Assembly: GCA_023433945.1 (NCBI GenBank)
Contig: JAEYTP010000037.1
Coordinates: 1-20,175 of the forward strand
Source: Bacillota bacterium
GTDB taxonomy: Bacteria > Bacillota > Clostridia > Acetivibrionales > DSM-1351
DNA: 20,175 bases
Direction: 5' to 3'
Position numbers and translations under genes: made by a program. The stretch's first letter is position 1; every line of letters begins with the position of its first letter. Shown one piece after another: positions 1 through 7,895 of this stretch. The notes beneath the pieces were generated by a model, which was not told where the DNA came from, did no database searches, and saw nothing but the letters and a program-made list of their open reading frames with translations.

Positions 1-1290
1 GGTTGGTTGAACTATTATGAGCAAATCAGGAGACTGTGAAACCTCTCTTGCAATAATAGCCTTTTGTTGATTACCACCCGACATACTTCTAGTTTGAGTA
101 ATCCTACCCTGTGCACTCCTTACGTCAAACTGCTCAATAAGTCTATCCGCAAATTCTTTGATGCTGTCTCGATTAAGTAAACCTGCCTTGGAAAAAGGCT
201 CATGGTAATAGTCTTTTAAAATCAAATTATCTTCCAAAGAATAATCCAACACTAAACCGTGCTTGTGTCTGTCCTCCGGTATAAACCCAATACCTAACTT
301 ATTTCTTTGTCTAATAGACATGTTTGTTATGTCTTTATCTTTATAGGTAATGTGCCCTGCCTCCGCCATTTTGAGGCCGGAAAGTACCTCAACCAGTTGT
401 GACTGTCCATTACCTTCTACCCCTGCTATACCAAGTACCTCCCCTTCTCTTGCAAAGAATGATACGCCTTTAACAGCATCGAGACCCCTTTTATCTTTTA
501 CTACCAGGTTATCGACCTTAATAACCTCTCCACCAAATGCTTGTTCTGGCTTATCAACCTTGAAGGAAACCTTTCTTCCAACCATTAACTCTGCCATTTC
601 TTGCTCTGAGGTTTCTTTTACATCTAATGTGGCAACAACTTTGCCTTTCCTTATCACAGTGCACTTATTAGCTACTTCTTTTATTTCTCTAAGTTTATGT
701 GTAATTAGGAGAATAGTCTTTCCTTCATCAACCATACTCCTCATAATATTCATTAACTCATTAATCTCCTGAGGAGTAAGTACAGCTGTAGGTTCATCAA
801 ATATTAGTATTTCAGCATCCCTATAAAGCATTTTTAAAATTTCTACCCTTTGCTGCATACCAACAGTAATATTTTCAATCTTGGATTCGGGGTCAACACT
901 TAGTTTGTATTTGTCTGAAAGTTCTCTTATCTTTTCAGAAGCACCCTTTATATCAACTACCATTTTCTTAGTCTTTTCACTACCAAGTATTATATTTTCC
1001 GTCACTGTGAAGTTATGGACCAGCTTAAAGTGTTGATGCACCATACCTATCTTCAATTGAGACGCCACGTTGGGGCTTGATATGATTACTTGTTGACCTC
1101 TTATTTTGATAACTCCGCTATCCGGTTGATAAAGACCAAACAATATAGACATTAGCGTTGACTTGCCTGCCCCATTCTCTCCAAGAAGAGCGTGAATACT
1201 TCCACGCTCTACCTGAAGGCAAATATCATCATTAGCAACAATCCCTGTAAACTCTTTTCTTACATTTTGCATCTCTATAATATAATCCAT
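1..1290 (-). CDS. Nucleoside (Bmp-type) ABC transporter ATP-binding protein, partial
   Basis: This is the cytoplasmic energising subunit of a Bmp-family nucleoside importer; it has two fused ATPase domains, as in the YufO/NupA and sugar-type ATPases. The gene is open from an ATG at 1288-1290 to the left edge, giving 430 codons of a family that usually has about 500-510. The first domain has Walker A GENGAGKST at about residues 37-45, signature ITVGMQQR and Walker B ILIFDEP. The second domain has the degenerate P-loop GVEGNGQSQ normal for this family, then a PEDRHKHG stretch, signature MSGGNQQK, and is cut inside Walker B at LLIIVQPT. GAAAGGA lies 9 bases before the start. The gene follows the Bmp lipoprotein by 98 bp on the same strand; the permeases are expected beyond the left edge. 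Family assignment is firm; nucleoside specificity is inferred from the neighbour. Confidence 0.93.
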   Translation of the reverse strand, partial: MDYIIEMQNVRKEFTGIVANDDICLQVERGSIHALLGENGAGKSTLMSILFGLYQPDSGVIKIRGQQVIISSPNVASQLKIGMVHQHFKLVHNFTVTENIILGSEKTKKMVVDIKGASEKIRELSDKYKLSVDPESKIENITVGMQQRVEILKMLYRDAEILIFDEPTAVLTPQEINELMNIMRSMVDEGKTILLITHKLREIKEVANKCTVIRKGKVVATLDVKETSEQEMAELMVGRKVSFKVDKPEQAFGGEVIKVDNLVVKDKRGLDAVKGVSFFAREGEVLGIAGVEGNGQSQLVEVLSGLKMAEAGHITYKDKDITNMSIRQRNKLGIGFIPEDRHKHGLVLDYSLEDNLILKDYYHEPFSKAGLLNRDSIKEFADRLIEQFDVRSAQGRITQTRSMSGGNQQKAIIAREVSQSPDLLIIVQPT

Positions 1291-1388
1291 GGGCTGCAAT
1301 CCTTTCGCTGCTCTATTACTTCTTCCATGATTCTACTCATTCTCTTGTATAACCATCTAATTTTTAAAATATAGCTATATTTGATAAT

Positions 1389-2498
1389 CTACTTTAAAAA
1401 ATTATCAAGCTCCTCTTCTGTACTTGGTACAGCAATCTTTCCTTCCTTCATATCCTTTGTTACGCCGTCTATCTTGGCCTTGACAGCATCTGATAGATTA
1501 GGATTTTCAGCGGGAAGACCTATACCATCCTCTTTTATAGAAAGGGTAATAACCTCTCCTCCAGGGAACTTATTATTAATAGCAGCATCAATATAATTGT
1601 AAGTGGCAACATCAACCTTTTTGATAGCTGAGGTAAGAGTAACCGATTTTGCATCTGGTTTATCCTCAATCTTTCCAAAATCATACTGATCTGAGTCAAC
1701 ACCAATTACCCAAACATTCTGTCCCGACTTGGCTCTTTGCTTTGCTTCATTAAAAACACCTACTCCAACTCCACCAGCAGCGTGGAAAATAATATCTATT
1801 CCTTTGTCATACATTCCTGCAGCTAAAGTCTGCCCAGCCTGTATATCGTTGAAGCTTCCCTGGTATACCGAGCTTACAATATCAGCATTAGCACCCAAGT
1901 TATCATCTGCGTACTCTACACCTGCCTCAAACCCATATAAGAATTTCTGTACTGGGAGTACTTCTGCCCCTCCTATAAAACCAAGCTTACCAGTCTTTGT
2001 TGATAGTGCTGCAGCAACACCTGCCAAAAATCCCCCTTCCTGCTCACTAAAGAATACACTTAAAACATTGTCATGCTTAACAAAAATATTATCTCCAGAG
2101 TGGGGTAGCCCATCCAAAAGGATAAATTTAGTATCGGGATGGGTTTTTGCTGACTCATTAATAGCTGTTTCAAACTTGTATCCCGGTGTGACTAATATTT
2201 TGTAACCAGAATCAACAAGATCATTAATAGCGTTAATTAAGTCTGTTGCCTGTGATCCTGATGGCTGTAAGTATTTCTCCTGGATAGTCTGCTTATCCTG
2301 AGAATACATTAAGATTCCTTGCCAAGTACCTTGATTAAAAGATTTGTCATCAATTGAGCCTGTGTCGGTTACCATTCCTACTTTTATTTTTTCTCCTGTT
2401 TCGGATGCTGTACAGCCTGTTAATCCTATGGATAGTATTATACAAGTACACAGGAATAATGCTGTTGCTTTCTTATGCCAAATAATCTTTTTACTCAT
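1389..2498 (-). CDS. Bmp/PnrA family nucleoside-binding lipoprotein
   Basis: Extracytoplasmic substrate-binding protein of 369 aa, anchored in the membrane as a lipoprotein. A basic start (MSKKIIWHKK) is followed by a hydrophobic segment and a lipobox L-T-G-C with the modified Cys at residue 29. The mature part opens with KVGMVTDTGSIDDKSFNQGT, the hallmark of the Bmp/Med/PnrA family (TmpC, PnrA), whose studied members bind purine nucleosides. Length is typical. The ribosome binding site AAGGAGG sits 6 bases before the ATG. It is the first gene of an operon with the double-domain ATPase downstream. No purine riboswitch-like fold was recognised in the 120 bases upstream. The exact ligand is not visible from sequence; some relatives act in signalling or sporulation (Med) rather than uptake, but the adjacent transporter ATPase favours uptake. 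Confidence 0.93.
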   Translation of the reverse strand: MSKKIIWHKKATALFLCTCIILSIGLTGCTASETGEKIKVGMVTDTGSIDDKSFNQGTWQGILMYSQDKQTIQEKYLQPSGSQATDLINAINDLVDSGYKILVTPGYKFETAINESAKTHPDTKFILLDGLPHSGDNIFVKHDNVLSVFFSEQEGGFLAGVAAALSTKTGKLGFIGGAEVLPVQKFLYGFEAGVEYADDNLGANADIVSSVYQGSFNDIQAGQTLAAGMYDKGIDIIFHAAGGVGVGVFNEAKQRAKSGQNVWVIGVDSDQYDFGKIEDKPDAKSVTLTSAIKKVDVATYNYIDAAINNKFPGGEVITLSIKEDGIGLPAENPNLSDAVKAKIDGVTKDMKEGKIAVPSTEEELDNFLK

Positions 2499-2617
2499 GA
2501 TGTTCCTCCTTAGTTTCTCGTTAAGTAAACTTGCAGAACAAATATGATATTAATTTGTTTAAATTTAGCAGGATTTATTATGCCAATTTAAGGCACAAAG
2601 ATAAATGGCAATAAAAT

Positions 2618-2648
2618 AAGAACGACTTTCGCACTGGAAGTCGTTCTT
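2618..2648 (-). terminator. Rho-independent terminator of the acyl-CoA synthetase/uridine kinase operon
   Basis: Perfect 11-bp stem AAGAACGACTT / AAGTCGTTCTT with a 9-base loop. Read on the minus strand it is followed by ATTTTATT, a moderately U-rich tail. It lies 125 bp beyond the udk stop and before the Bmp promoter region, as expected for the end of the udk transcript. Confidence 0.8.
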
Positions 2649-2664
2649 CGTATTATATAAATAA

Positions 2665-2745
2665 ATGTACTTTGTTTGATTGTACTTCATAAAATTGTAC
2701 TTTGTATGATTGTACCTTGTAAGATTGTACTTATAAAAATTGTAG
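2665..2745. repeat. Five 15-bp tandem repeats plus a partial copy
   Basis: Five consecutive 15-bp units begin at 2665, 2680, 2695, 2710 and 2725, with a sixth partial copy from 2740. The conserved core is TTGTAC (first copy ATGTAC, last TTGTAG) followed by a variable TTTGTATGA-like part. The array lies in the 3' untranslated part of the udk transcript, between the stop codon and the terminator. On the minus strand, in the same frame as udk, it reads as V-Q-S-Y-K-like pentapeptides, but stop codons at the end of udk and again just before the array separate it from the gene. Function unknown. Confidence 0.8.
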
Positions 2746-2772
2746 CTCTATTAATTCTAGGCATGTAAAATG

Positions 2773-3396
2773 CTAGCTTTTAAGAATACTATTAATTTTT
2801 TCAATAAGCATTGATATGGCTACCTGGTTCATTCCACCTTCAGGAATAATAATATCTGCCCTCTTTTTATTAGGCTCAATAAAGGCCTCATGCATAGGCT
2901 TTACAGTGCTGAAATATTGATCTATTACAGAATCTATATCCCTGCCCCTGCTCTTTATATCCCTTATAAGTCTCCTAGCAAGTCTGATATCTGCATCAGT
3001 ATCCACATAGACCTTTATGTCCATCTCATTTACCAGTTTCATGTTTTCAAATAGCAAAATCCCCTCTAAAACAATAACCTTTTTGGGTTGCTCAATAATG
3101 GTCTCTTTAAGTCTGGTATGCTCTACAAATGAATACTGTGGTCTCTCAATCGCCTTAAACTTCTTTAGCTGCTTTAGGTGGTCAATTAATAAGCTTGTAT
3201 CAAAGGAGTCAGGGTGATCAAAATTCTGCTTTACTCTTTCTTCAAAAGGTAAGTGGTCTAGACACTTATAGTAATAATCCTGACAGAGAAACACTACATC
3301 TTCTCCAAAGAAATCTTTAAGTTTCTTAGCCAGGGTTGTTTTGCCTGAGCCTGTACCACCTGAAATTCCAATAACTATAGCATGTTTTTTATCCAC
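2773..3396 (-). CDS. udk: Uridine kinase (uridine/cytidine monophosphokinase)
   Basis: Cytoplasmic nucleoside kinase of the pyrimidine salvage pathway, phosphorylating uridine or cytidine with ATP or GTP; 207 aa, the usual length. The N-terminus carries the P-loop GISGGTGSGKTT (residues 10-21). The segment CQDYYYKCLDHLPFEERVKQ with the following NFDHPDSFD is the substrate-binding region typical of Udk, and RRLIRDIKSRGRDIDSVIDQ is the lid region with conserved Arg residues. The start codon is GTG (3394-3396), placed by AGGAGG seven bases upstream. The gene is 35 bp downstream of the acyl-CoA synthetase and probably co-transcribed with it. The nearby Bmp nucleoside transporter makes a salvage role plausible. 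Some clostridial relatives annotated uridine kinase are divergent phosphoribulokinase-like proteins, but here the motifs fit Udk well. Confidence 0.9.
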   Translation of the reverse strand: MDKKHAIVIGISGGTGSGKTTLAKKLKDFFGEDVVFLCQDYYYKCLDHLPFEERVKQNFDHPDSFDTSLLIDHLKQLKKFKAIERPQYSFVEHTRLKETIIEQPKKVIVLEGILLFENMKLVNEMDIKVYVDTDADIRLARRLIRDIKSRGRDIDSVIDQYFSTVKPMHEAFIEPNKKRADIIIPEGGMNQVAISMLIEKINSILKS

Positions 3397-3431
3397 ACCC
3401 GAACCTCCTATAGCTTACGCTAAAAATGGAA

Positions 3432-5264
3432 TTATTTCATTTCATCAATTATCTTACCAGATGCTTTTCTCATATTTGTGTTATTATCGTTCATTATATC
3501 AGTTATGGCTTGTTGTTCAATAGGTCTTTTAATTTTTAAAGTTGTAGTTTTCACAAGGTCATTGAAGCTTATTACAAAATATCTGATAATTTTATACTGA
3601 GGAATATCCTGATTTATTCTTTTTATAGCCTGCTGTAAATATTCTGCCAGTACTACCTGGTCAGGCATTTTCCCAAACTTTTCAGTGATTGCTTCCTTGT
3701 TGAGCACTATCTTTGCACATATCTGAATATCTCCGTCAGGTGCTGTATTACCCCATACAAAAGATTCCTTTACACACTCTATATCGTTTATAAGCATCTC
3801 ATACTCCTCTGGGAATGCTTTTTTACCATTTGTTAATACTATCATAGACTTTGCTCTGCCCGTAATAGTAATAGAACCGTCATCATCTATATATCCTAAG
3901 TCCCCAGTATAAAACCACCCATTCTTGATGCTTTCACTGGTGGCAGCCTCATCTTCAAAGTATCCAAGCATTACGTTCTTGCCGCGAGTGATTATTTCAC
4001 CCATGCCATTTTCGTCCGGATTATCTATTGCGACCTGCACACCCTTAATTGGGTGGCCTATAGTGCCCGGCTTGTTATAAAAGTCATTATTGGCAGCGAC
4101 AACAGGAGATGTTTCAGTAAGTCCATAGCCTTGCAATATTCTAAACCCTATTCTGTCGAAGCCTACTATTACTTCCTTATCCAGTGGGGCCGCACCTGAA
4201 ACTGCCAGCCTGAGTCTTGGGGCTATTTTCTCCAGAACAGAACGAAAAGCCTTTTTCCTGATGTCTATTCCAACCTTTCTCAGGTTATCTGAAACAAAAC
4301 CAAGAACATTTAATATATTTTCCTTACCGGACTTTTTAATTCCTTCTTTTAATTTTTTGTACATTGCTTCTAATATAGCTGGAACCACAACTAGAATAGT
4401 TACATCAAATTCCTTTAGGTTCTTTGCAATATGCTTTATCCCTTCGCTATACGCAATGCAAACGCCATGTTTTAACATAAACAGCATTCCTGCTGTAAGC
4501 TCAAATGTATGGTGGAGCGGAAGAACGGATAAATGTACATCATCCGGATATACCTTTATTACTGCAGCAACTGCTGATGCATCGTAACATAGGTTGTTCT
4601 GGCTCAGCATTACAGCTTTTGACATGCTTGTTGTTCCAGAGGTGAAAAGTATAAGTGCCATGGCATCATTATCAATTTCAGCGTCAGTAAAGCTTTTATC
4701 ACCTTGATTTAATAACTCATTCCCCTTTTGAATGAGTTCAGGAATAGCTGAAAACCTCGCCTCAGTGCCTGCATTATTACTTTCCATACATATAAAGTAT
4801 TTAATACTGCTATCCTTTTTGGCAAGGGCTAGCATTTCCTCTGTAAAATCAGGACTGTAAATAATGGCTTCAACTCCCCCTCTTTTTATGAGGTTCTCAA
4901 TCTCTATCTCAGGAAGATGCTTATCAAGTGGTACCGCAATGCCGGTACCGTTTGCTATTGAAAAGAAAGCCAAAGCCCATTCATATCTATTTTCTCCAAT
5001 AATAGCAATTCTTTTGCCCTTTAATCCCATCGATACAAGTGCTGTGCCCAGGCTATCTACCTCTTTTGCAAACTGCACCATACTTTTCTCTACTATCTCA
5101 TTATTGCTGCCCTTGTATTTAAAGGCAGCCTTATCACCATACTTTTTTACACTACTTTTTACAAGCTCCCTAGTATTACTTACAGCTTCTATATCGTAAT
5201 ACCCTATTCCTTCTACTGTCTTTCTACCATCAATATATTGTATTTTTATACCCTTATTTTTCAT
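3432..5264 (-). CDS. Long-chain acyl-CoA synthetase, AMP-binding (ANL) family
   Basis: Adenylate-forming enzyme of 610 aa that activates a carboxylic acid, probably a fatty acid, with ATP and then CoA. Core motifs are in order: LFTSGTTSMSKAVML at 206-220 (the phosphate-binding loop, with S and A where many relatives have G), LSVLPLHHTFE at 245-255, QGYGLTETSP at 378-387, WFYTGDLGYIDDDG at 450-463, GRAKSMIVLTNGKK at 469-482 and the C-terminal KTTTLKIKR at 572-580 with the likely catalytic Lys577. No membrane segment is evident. The start is supported by AGGAGG just before the ATG. A promoter is visible at 5315-5343, and uridine kinase follows 35 bp downstream. The acid substrate cannot be read from the sequence; a role in lipid recycling is inferred. 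Confidence 0.9.
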   Translation of the reverse strand: MKNKGIKIQYIDGRKTVEGIGYYDIEAVSNTRELVKSSVKKYGDKAAFKYKGSNNEIVEKSMVQFAKEVDSLGTALVSMGLKGKRIAIIGENRYEWALAFFSIANGTGIAVPLDKHLPEIEIENLIKRGGVEAIIYSPDFTEEMLALAKKDSSIKYFICMESNNAGTEARFSAIPELIQKGNELLNQGDKSFTDAEIDNDAMALILFTSGTTSMSKAVMLSQNNLCYDASAVAAVIKVYPDDVHLSVLPLHHTFELTAGMLFMLKHGVCIAYSEGIKHIAKNLKEFDVTILVVVPAILEAMYKKLKEGIKKSGKENILNVLGFVSDNLRKVGIDIRKKAFRSVLEKIAPRLRLAVSGAAPLDKEVIVGFDRIGFRILQGYGLTETSPVVAANNDFYNKPGTIGHPIKGVQVAIDNPDENGMGEIITRGKNVMLGYFEDEAATSESIKNGWFYTGDLGYIDDDGSITITGRAKSMIVLTNGKKAFPEEYEMLINDIECVKESFVWGNTAPDGDIQICAKIVLNKEAITEKFGKMPDQVVLAEYLQQAIKRINQDIPQYKIIRYFVISFNDLVKTTTLKIKRPIEQQAITDIMNDNNTNMRKASGKIIDEMK

Positions 5265-5314
5265 AGTACCTCCTAATAAGAGAAATAATTGTTACCTATT
5301 ATTATGACTAGGTT

Positions 5315-5343
5315 ATAATAATTATATAATATATATATTTCAA
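5315..5343 (-). promoter_or_regulatory. Sigma-A-type promoter for the acyl-CoA synthetase/udk operon
   Basis: On the minus strand TTGAAA (complement of 5338-5343) is followed after exactly 17 bases by TATTAT (complement of 5315-5320), each one mismatch from consensus. It sits about 50 bases upstream of the ATG. An overlapping alternative pairs TATAAT with a poorer TTGTAT. Confidence 0.55.
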
Positions 5344-5390
5344 ATACAACAATAAAATATTACTATATTCCATAAATACCCTTACTTTGA

Positions 5391-5519
5391 ATAAAATATC
5401 ATTATTTCTTTATATATAAAATATCATTATAACCTTATTAAAATATCAATATTTCCTTATATAAAATATCATTATTGTCTTAAGTGATATATTATTAATG
5501 CCATAAATGTAATATCACT
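5391..5519. repeat. Iterated AT-rich repeats and inverted repeat between two divergent genes
   Basis: The 388-bp gap 5265-5652 has no gene. Inside it, ATAAAATATCATTAT occurs exactly at 5391-5405, 5416-5430 and 5461-5475, with a variant at 5438-5452; copies start 22-25 bp apart, about two helical turns. A separate inverted repeat AGTGATAT / ATATCACT lies at 5483-5490 and 5512-5519. The array is upstream of both the minus-strand acyl-CoA synthetase and the plus-strand hemolysin III gene, so it could bind a regulator or simply be curved AT-rich DNA. No known operator consensus was recognised. Confidence 0.6.
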
Positions 5520-5652
5520 AGTATTGATATATCTATATATACCCAATCTATATTGTGACTTACTTTGGAAATTTTATTATATGTGCTTGAAAATAAATTG
5601 AACGAATGATAAATTATTTATAATTTAAATGTAATGTTTTAAGGAGATGTTT

Positions 5653-6297
5653 ATGTCAAGTAAAATATTGAAACTTTCTTTTGGAGAGGAGCTTGCAAAC
5701 TCTGTAACTCACGGTGTTGCCAGCTTGGCAGTACTTATATCCTTTCCTTTTGCTATTATTACTGCATATAAAGAGGGGACCCTTGTTGACGTTGCAAGCG
5801 TAACAGTGTTTATTATATGTATATTTCTAATGTTTTTGATGTCAACATTTTACCACGTTATGGAACATGATACCAAGCATAAAAGAATAATGCAGATACT
5901 GGACCATATTTTTATTTATGTAGCTATTGCAGGAACCTATACCCCTATAGCAGTAAGTGTAATTGGTGGCTGGCAATCTGTTGTGTTATTGACAGTGCAG
6001 TGGGTAATGGTTCTTTTCGGAATACTTTACAAGTCCATTTCTAAAAAATCCATTCCAAAAATATCATTGTTTATATATTTGGTTATGGGCTGGAGCATAG
6101 TAATATTCATGCCTTTGTTTATCCAAAAGGCTAATGCGGCATTATTCTGGTTGATACTTGGAGGAGGTATCTTTTACTCTATTGGTGCTGCAATATATGC
6201 CAAGAAGGGCTTCAAATATCACCACATGGTTTGGCATCTATTCGTCTTTCTAGGAGCATTAACACACTATATTGGAATATGCTTCTTTATGTACTAG
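5653..6297 (+). CDS. Hemolysin III family (PAQR-like) membrane protein
   Basis: Integral membrane protein of the hemolysin III/YqfA group of the PAQR superfamily, 214 aa, with about seven hydrophobic segments. Conserved motifs are visible: E-x4-N-S-V-T-H-G near the start, MSTFYHVMEH, DHIFIYVAIAGTYTP and, at the C-terminus, HMVWHLFVFLGALTHY. The conserved His and Asp/Ser residues correspond to the presumed metal site of PAQR proteins. Despite the name, hemolytic activity is not established for most members; roles in membrane lipid homeostasis are proposed. An ATG at 5647 directly abuts AAGGAG (5641-5646), so the ATG at 5653, six bases away, is the better start. A weak promoter candidate is TTGAAA 5587-5592, 17 bases, TAAATT 5610-5615. 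The gene is monocistronic. Confidence 0.9.
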   Translation: MSSKILKLSFGEELANSVTHGVASLAVLISFPFAIITAYKEGTLVDVASVTVFIICIFLMFLMSTFYHVMEHDTKHKRIMQILDHIFIYVAIAGTYTPIAVSVIGGWQSVVLLTVQWVMVLFGILYKSISKKSIPKISLFIYLVMGWSIVIFMPLFIQKANAALFWLILGGGIFYSIGAAIYAKKGFKYHHMVWHLFVFLGALTHYIGICFFMY

Positions 6298-6354
6298 AGA
6301 TACTTCTTATATTTATTCCATACTCTGATCCTTGCTATTTCTATCTCCTATGAG

Positions 6355-6386
6355 TAAAAAAACGGCGTGACACTCTGTCACGCCGT
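6355..6386 (-). terminator. Terminator of the alcohol dehydrogenase gene
   Basis: Perfect 11-bp GC-rich stem ACGGCGTGACA / TGTCACGCCGT (6362-6372 and 6376-6386) with a 3-base loop. On the minus strand it is followed by seven U, giving a strong intrinsic terminator 53 bp past the dehydrogenase stop. On the plus strand the tail is poor, so it would end the hemolysin III transcript only weakly. Confidence 0.9.
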
Positions 6387-6439
6387 CATAAAATATAAGG
6401 TTGCTAAAATAAATATCGTTACTAATCTTTAATTTAAAT

Positions 6440-7639
6440 CTAAAGAGAATTTGTATAAATATTTCTTACTGATTCTTTATCTGCCTTTACAGGTGCAATG
6501 CTTAGCAGAGTATCTAATGATGGTGTTTCAAAAGCAAGGTTTACCAGCTTTTCAACTACATCCTCTCCAAAGCCTTCATCCTTTAGCTGCGATTTAATAC
6601 CAATACCCTTTAACCATGCTCTTAAACCTTCAAATACTTTGTCTGCCTCTGAAGCATCCCCATTGAGTCCAGGGAGGATTGGTTCTAATATCTCTGCCAA
6701 TACTTCACCTGAAGCTGGGTAGATTTCCTTCACAACTGCTGGCAATAGCATTGCAAGTCCAAGCCCATGAGCCAACTCTGGCTTTACAGCACTCAATGGA
6801 TGCTCAAGTGCATGAGTGAAGTGTAATAATCCATTATCAAATGAAGTTCCCGCTATCAATGATGCATATAACAGATAGTATCTAGCCTTGAGGTTTCCTG
6901 GATCATTGATTGCTATTGGAAGGTACTTAGCAACAAGTCTTATTGTCTCCTTTGCCAAAAGGATGGACAATGGATTAGCTACTACGCTCGTTGCTGCTTC
7001 AACAACATGGTTTATGGCGTCTACCGATACATATAAAGTCTGTTCAGGTGGAAGCTTTGTCATCAAAGCAGGATCGTCTATTGCGTATATTGGATAGATG
7101 CAATCATAAGCTATTGCTGGCTTATACTCCTTTTCCGGAATGCTTACAACAGCAAATCTATCAACCTCGGTTCCAGTTCCATGTGTTAAGTTAATTGTTA
7201 CAATAGGAGCTGCCTTTGTAGGAGCAAACTTTAGCTCATATAGCTCTGTGCAATTTTTTTCAGGGTAAGCAAGGAGAATTGCAACGCTCTTTGCAGCATC
7301 TATTGGACTTCCTCCACCAATTGCAATTACTGCTTCCGCACCAAACTTCTTTGCAACGTCCGTTGCCTCATCAACCTGGTGAGTTGTTGGGTTTGGTGTT
7401 ACCTTGCTATATAGTAAATACTCAATATTGTTTTCTCTTAATGCCTTCTCGGTAACATCCCATGCACCAGTCCTTATGTGTGAGCTTTTTCCAGTCATTA
7501 CTAAGACCTTCTTTATACCCATATCATTAAGGCTTTTTGCAACATCAGCCATTTTATTAATAGCCCCAACACCAAAGAAAGTTGTTGTTTTTGCTCGTAT
7601 TTCTACCACCTGATTGATATCAATTTTGTTTTCCCACAT
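6440..7639 (-). CDS. Iron-containing alcohol dehydrogenase
   Basis: NAD(P)-dependent alcohol/aldehyde oxidoreductase of the iron (group III) family, 399 aa, cytoplasmic. The nucleotide-binding part has AIGGGSPIDAAKSVAI and NLTHGTGTEVDRFAV. The metal site is complete: Asp and His four apart in VSVDAINHVVEA, then His residues in FTHALEHPLSAVKPELAHGL. The open frame extends to 7684, but GGAGG sits 8 bases before the ATG at 7637-7639, and starting there gives MWENKIDINQVVEI, in line with family N-termini; the extra 15 residues are probably not translated. The gene lies downstream of rubrerythrin with 256 bp between them, and that gap holds its own promoter and Rex-like boxes, so it is likely an NADH/NAD+-controlled fermentation gene. 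The alcohol substrate is unknown. Confidence 0.93.
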   Translation of the reverse strand: MWENKIDINQVVEIRAKTTTFFGVGAINKMADVAKSLNDMGIKKVLVMTGKSSHIRTGAWDVTEKALRENNIEYLLYSKVTPNPTTHQVDEATDVAKKFGAEAVIAIGGGSPIDAAKSVAILLAYPEKNCTELYELKFAPTKAAPIVTINLTHGTGTEVDRFAVVSIPEKEYKPAIAYDCIYPIYAIDDPALMTKLPPEQTLYVSVDAINHVVEAATSVVANPLSILLAKETIRLVAKYLPIAINDPGNLKARYYLLYASLIAGTSFDNGLLHFTHALEHPLSAVKPELAHGLGLAMLLPAVVKEIYPASGEVLAEILEPILPGLNGDASEADKVFEGLRAWLKGIGIKSQLKDEGFGEDVVEKLVNLAFETPSLDTLLSIAPVKADKESVRNIYTNSL

Positions 7640-7697
7640 ATCTGTCCCCTCCGTAGGTATATGTTTTTCACATCTCGATATCAATTTTAATTTTAAC

Positions 7698-7715
7698 TTG
7701 TTAAAAAAACAACAA
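7698..7715. promoter_or_regulatory. Rex-like operator, site 3
   Basis: TTGTTAAAAAAACAACAA matches the clostridial Rex consensus TTGTTAA-N4-TTAACAA at 12 of 14 defined positions, with a perfect left half. It lies in the leader of the alcohol dehydrogenase gene. A-rich sequence makes a chance match more likely than for sites 1 and 2. Confidence 0.4.
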
Positions 7716-7741
7716 ACAAGAGAAATAGTATTAGCCGATAT

Positions 7742-7759
7742 ACGTTAATTACTTAACAA
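7742..7759. promoter_or_regulatory. Rex-like operator, site 1
   Basis: On the minus strand TTGTTAAGTAATTAACGT matches TTGTTAA-N4-TTAACAA at 12 of 14 defined positions, with the central GTTAA-N4-TTAAC fully conserved. It covers the predicted transcription start region just downstream of the -10 box at 7768-7773. Confidence 0.6.
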
Positions 7760-7767
7760 TTTCTTTG

Positions 7768-7796
7768 ATTATCTACTATTTACATAACATAGTTAA
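7768..7796 (-). promoter_or_regulatory. Promoter of the alcohol dehydrogenase gene
   Basis: On the minus strand TTAACT (complement of 7791-7796), a 17-base spacer and GATAAT (complement of 7768-7773). The -35 box overlaps Rex-like site 2, and site 1 lies at the predicted start of transcription. The promoter is inferred from hexamer spacing only. Confidence 0.45.
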
Positions 7797-7807
7797 TTAT
7801 TTAACCA
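7790..7807. promoter_or_regulatory. Rex-like operator, site 2
   Basis: TAGTTAATTATTTAACCA matches TTGTTAA-N4-TTAACAA at 12 of 14 defined positions with the GTTAA-N4-TTAAC core intact. Its core is 48 bp from that of site 1, and it overlaps the putative -35 box. Confidence 0.6.
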
Positions 7808-7839
7808 TGTCTTAGTTGTTCAATTCCCTTTTAATAACC

Positions 7840-7870
7840 ATTAATCTCTATTGAATAAATATTAATCTCT
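7840..7870. repeat. 10-bp direct repeat ATTAATCTCT
   Basis: Two exact copies of ATTAATCTCT at 7840-7849 and 7861-7870, 21 bp apart, just beyond the rubrerythrin stop. They are on one face of the helix, so they could be protein sites, but the region is AT-rich and no function can be assigned. No convincing terminator hairpin for rubrerythrin was seen here. Confidence 0.45.
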
Positions 7871-7895
7871 CGTAAGGCACAAATACTATTTTTTA

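Noticed and set aside
350..772. Long plus-strand open frames within the ABC ATPase and other genes
   Set aside because: They are antisense shadows of well-recognised minus-strand genes, with low-complexity Ser/Thr/Pro/Leu-rich translations and no ribosome binding site.
2499..2617. Possible purine riboswitch upstream of the nucleoside-binding lipoprotein gene
   Set aside because: The conserved core elements and three-way junction of the purine aptamer were not found on the minus strand.
5391..5475. CRISPR-like spacing of the ATAAAATATCATTAT copies
   Set aside because: Units are only 15 bp with 7-10-base AT-rich gaps; there are no 25-40-base unique spacers and no cas genes.
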